Notes under the pieces: model-generated
The model's input: the letters and a program-made list of their open reading frames with translations, nothing else
Told to the model about the DNA's origin: nothing
Database searches by the model: none
Program-made: the position numbers and the translations under genes
DNA from: Lachnospiraceae bacterium
GTDB lineage: Bacteria > Bacillota > Clostridia > Lachnospirales > Lachnospiraceae
Length of the DNA stretch: 6,090 nucleotides
Assembly: GCA_017380975.1 (NCBI GenBank)
Contig: JAFOCX010000234.1
Location: 1-6,090 of the forward strand
Direction of reading: 5' to 3'
In this document: positions 4,957 through 6,090 of the stretch, in pieces
How positions within the stretch are numbered: position 1 is the first letter of the stretch
How the letters are laid out: each line of letters starts with the position of its first letter

Positions 4957-6090
4957 CTTACGATTTCTCTTCGCCTCCAGCAGTCGATTGAACTCTGCTT
5001 CAGCTTCCGCGCCCTCTTCCATCAGGCGCTGTCTGCGTTTTTCACGGCGTCTTGCAGCTGCCTCGGCTTCTTTCTTACGCTCATTCTGGATCCAGTAATA
5101 TCCACCGCCGCCTGCTGCACCAAGGAGAAGAATGATCATGATCGGAAGAACCGGGAAGCCTCCTTCGTTTTTCTCCTCAGAAGTCTTGTCCTCCTCGTCG
5201 ATCACAGCCTCTGTCTCTTCTGCCTCTGTCTCAGCCGGTTCTGCCGCTTCCGGCTCCGGAACATTCACCGCCACGTCCGCATCGACAGCCGCACCGTCTT
5301 TCAGAAGAAGATATGCTTCACCGATCTTTCTTTCATTATAAACATAACGAAGCAGACCAACCGCATCCTCCGGATGTTCCTCCGGTAACCCTTCCAGTGT
5401 CAGCTCTGCATCAGCAAATACCGCACCTTCCGGAAGTGTGATCATACGGCCTTCCTCGATCTTTAATTCCGAAGGAGCATAGGTATTTCCACCAATCTCC
5501 ACCGGAATCTCTCCTGTCACGTAATTGGTCTCATTTTCCGCAATGTCCACATTGTAAAAACTGTCAAAACCAAAGCGAAGCAGTTCTTTACCGTCCACAA
5601 AATACTGTCTCGGGCTTCCTTTTAAGATAACAGAAACCAGACGTCTTCCGTCCTTCTCTGCATATGTAACCAGGGTATTGCCCGCTTTTAACAGATAACC
5701 TGTCTTTCCTGCCACAGCCTCCGGGAAATAGAACGGACTTGTCGTATCCTCTGTGATCACCAGACGATGCTCCTGTTTCAGCAGATAACCGTTCGGATGA
5801 TTGGAAATCGCTCCGGTTCTGTAACTCTCTGTGGAACTGATCTCCAGCAGCTTTTCATTGTTAAATGCTGCGCATCCGATCAGTGCCATATCATACGCAG
5901 AAACATTCTGAGTATCTCCGTTCAGACCGGACGGGTTCTCAAAATGGCTCTCCTGACAGCCAAGTTCCTCAATCTTTGCATTCATCATCTCCACGAATGC
6001 ATCCATGCTGCCTGCCACATGTTCTGCCAATGCATTGGCGGACTGGTTGACGGACTGTAATAATAATGCATGCAGCGCATCTTCCACGGT
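4951..6090 (-). CDS. D-alanyl-D-alanine carboxypeptidase (peptidase S11, PBP5/DacA-DacF type), 3' part
   Basis: Penicillin-binding protein that trims the terminal D-Ala from peptidoglycan stem peptides outside the membrane. The visible 379 residues start inside the catalytic domain, with TVEDALHALLLQSVN at the right edge; a GTG near the edge is not a true start. The SxN motif is S13-V14-N15 and the KTG motif is at 129-131, with ENPSGLNGDTQNVSAYDMAL (51-70) between them. The signal peptide and the SxxK nucleophile motif lie outside the window. A PBP5-type C-terminal beta domain follows (about 184-265), then an acidic, Pro/Glu-rich linker (about 270-311). After it come a single hydrophobic segment (312-334) and a highly charged 45-residue helical tail ending in RKK. 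Anchoring by a full membrane helix with a cytoplasmic tail differs from the short amphipathic anchor of E. coli PBP5. It converges on the HlyIII gene with 15 bases between stops. Confidence 0.92.
   Translation of the reverse strand, partial: TVEDALHALLLQSVNQSANALAEHVAGSMDAFVEMMNAKIEELGCQESHFENPSGLNGDTQNVSAYDMALIGCAAFNNEKLLEISSTESYRTGAISNHPNGYLLKQEHRLVITEDTTSPFYFPEAVAGKTGYLLKAGNTLVTYAEKDGRRLVSVILKGSPRQYFVDGKELLRFGFDSFYNVDIAENETNYVTGEIPVEIGGNTYAPSELKIEEGRMITLPEGAVFADAELTLEGLPEEHPEDAVGLLRYVYNERKIGEAYLLLKDGAAVDADVAVNVPEPEAAEPAETEAEETEAVIDEEDKTSEEKNEGGFPVLPIMIILLLGAAGGGGYYWIQNERKKEAEAAARRREKRRQRLMEEGAEAEAEFNRLLEAKRNRKK

Overview
The window looks like chromosomal DNA from an endospore-forming member of the Clostridia, most likely Lachnospiraceae or a close relative. 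That placement is an inference. It rests on the mid-range base composition by eye, strong AGGAGG-type ribosome binding sites, a YtvI-type sporulation membrane protein behind a sigma-G-like promoter, and the styles of the HlyIII and D-Ala-D-Ala carboxypeptidase proteins. No mobile element, CRISPR array, tRNA or rRNA is visible. Both end genes are cut by the window.

Layout by position: the 5' part of panF (sodium/pantothenate symporter) at 1-974 (-) is translationally coupled by an ATGA overlap to yhdT (971-1258, -). Upstream of yhdT is a leader carrying a terminator-like hairpin. Next come an EamA/DMT permease (1362-2249, -) with a near-consensus housekeeping promoter, and an AI-2E/YtvI family membrane protein (2365-3348, -) with a sigma-G-like promoter. 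These are followed by an RluA-type pseudouridine synthase (3442-4125, -), a divergent AT-rich promoter region (4126-4281), a hemolysin III/PAQR family membrane protein (4282-4935, +), a strong terminator, and the 3' part of a D-alanyl-D-alanine carboxypeptidase (4951-6090, -).

Most genes appear to be separate transcription units for membrane transport and envelope or sporulation functions. Only yhdT-panF is a clear operon, probably for pantothenate (coenzyme A precursor) uptake.

The most striking signal is not a gene. Inside the pseudouridine synthase reading frame, between 3749 and 4004, six 9-mers match the DnaA-box consensus TTATNCACA exactly, three on each strand, and three more differ by one base. 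Two of the exact boxes abut head to tail. Such a 9-mer is expected about once per 33 kb by chance. The cluster therefore resembles a DnaA-binding or titration locus embedded in coding DNA. Other observations are the sigma-G-like promoter of the YtvI homologue with a palindrome at its predicted transcription start, overlapping divergent promoters sharing an operator-like palindrome, and a terminator that shares bases with the ends of both convergent genes.
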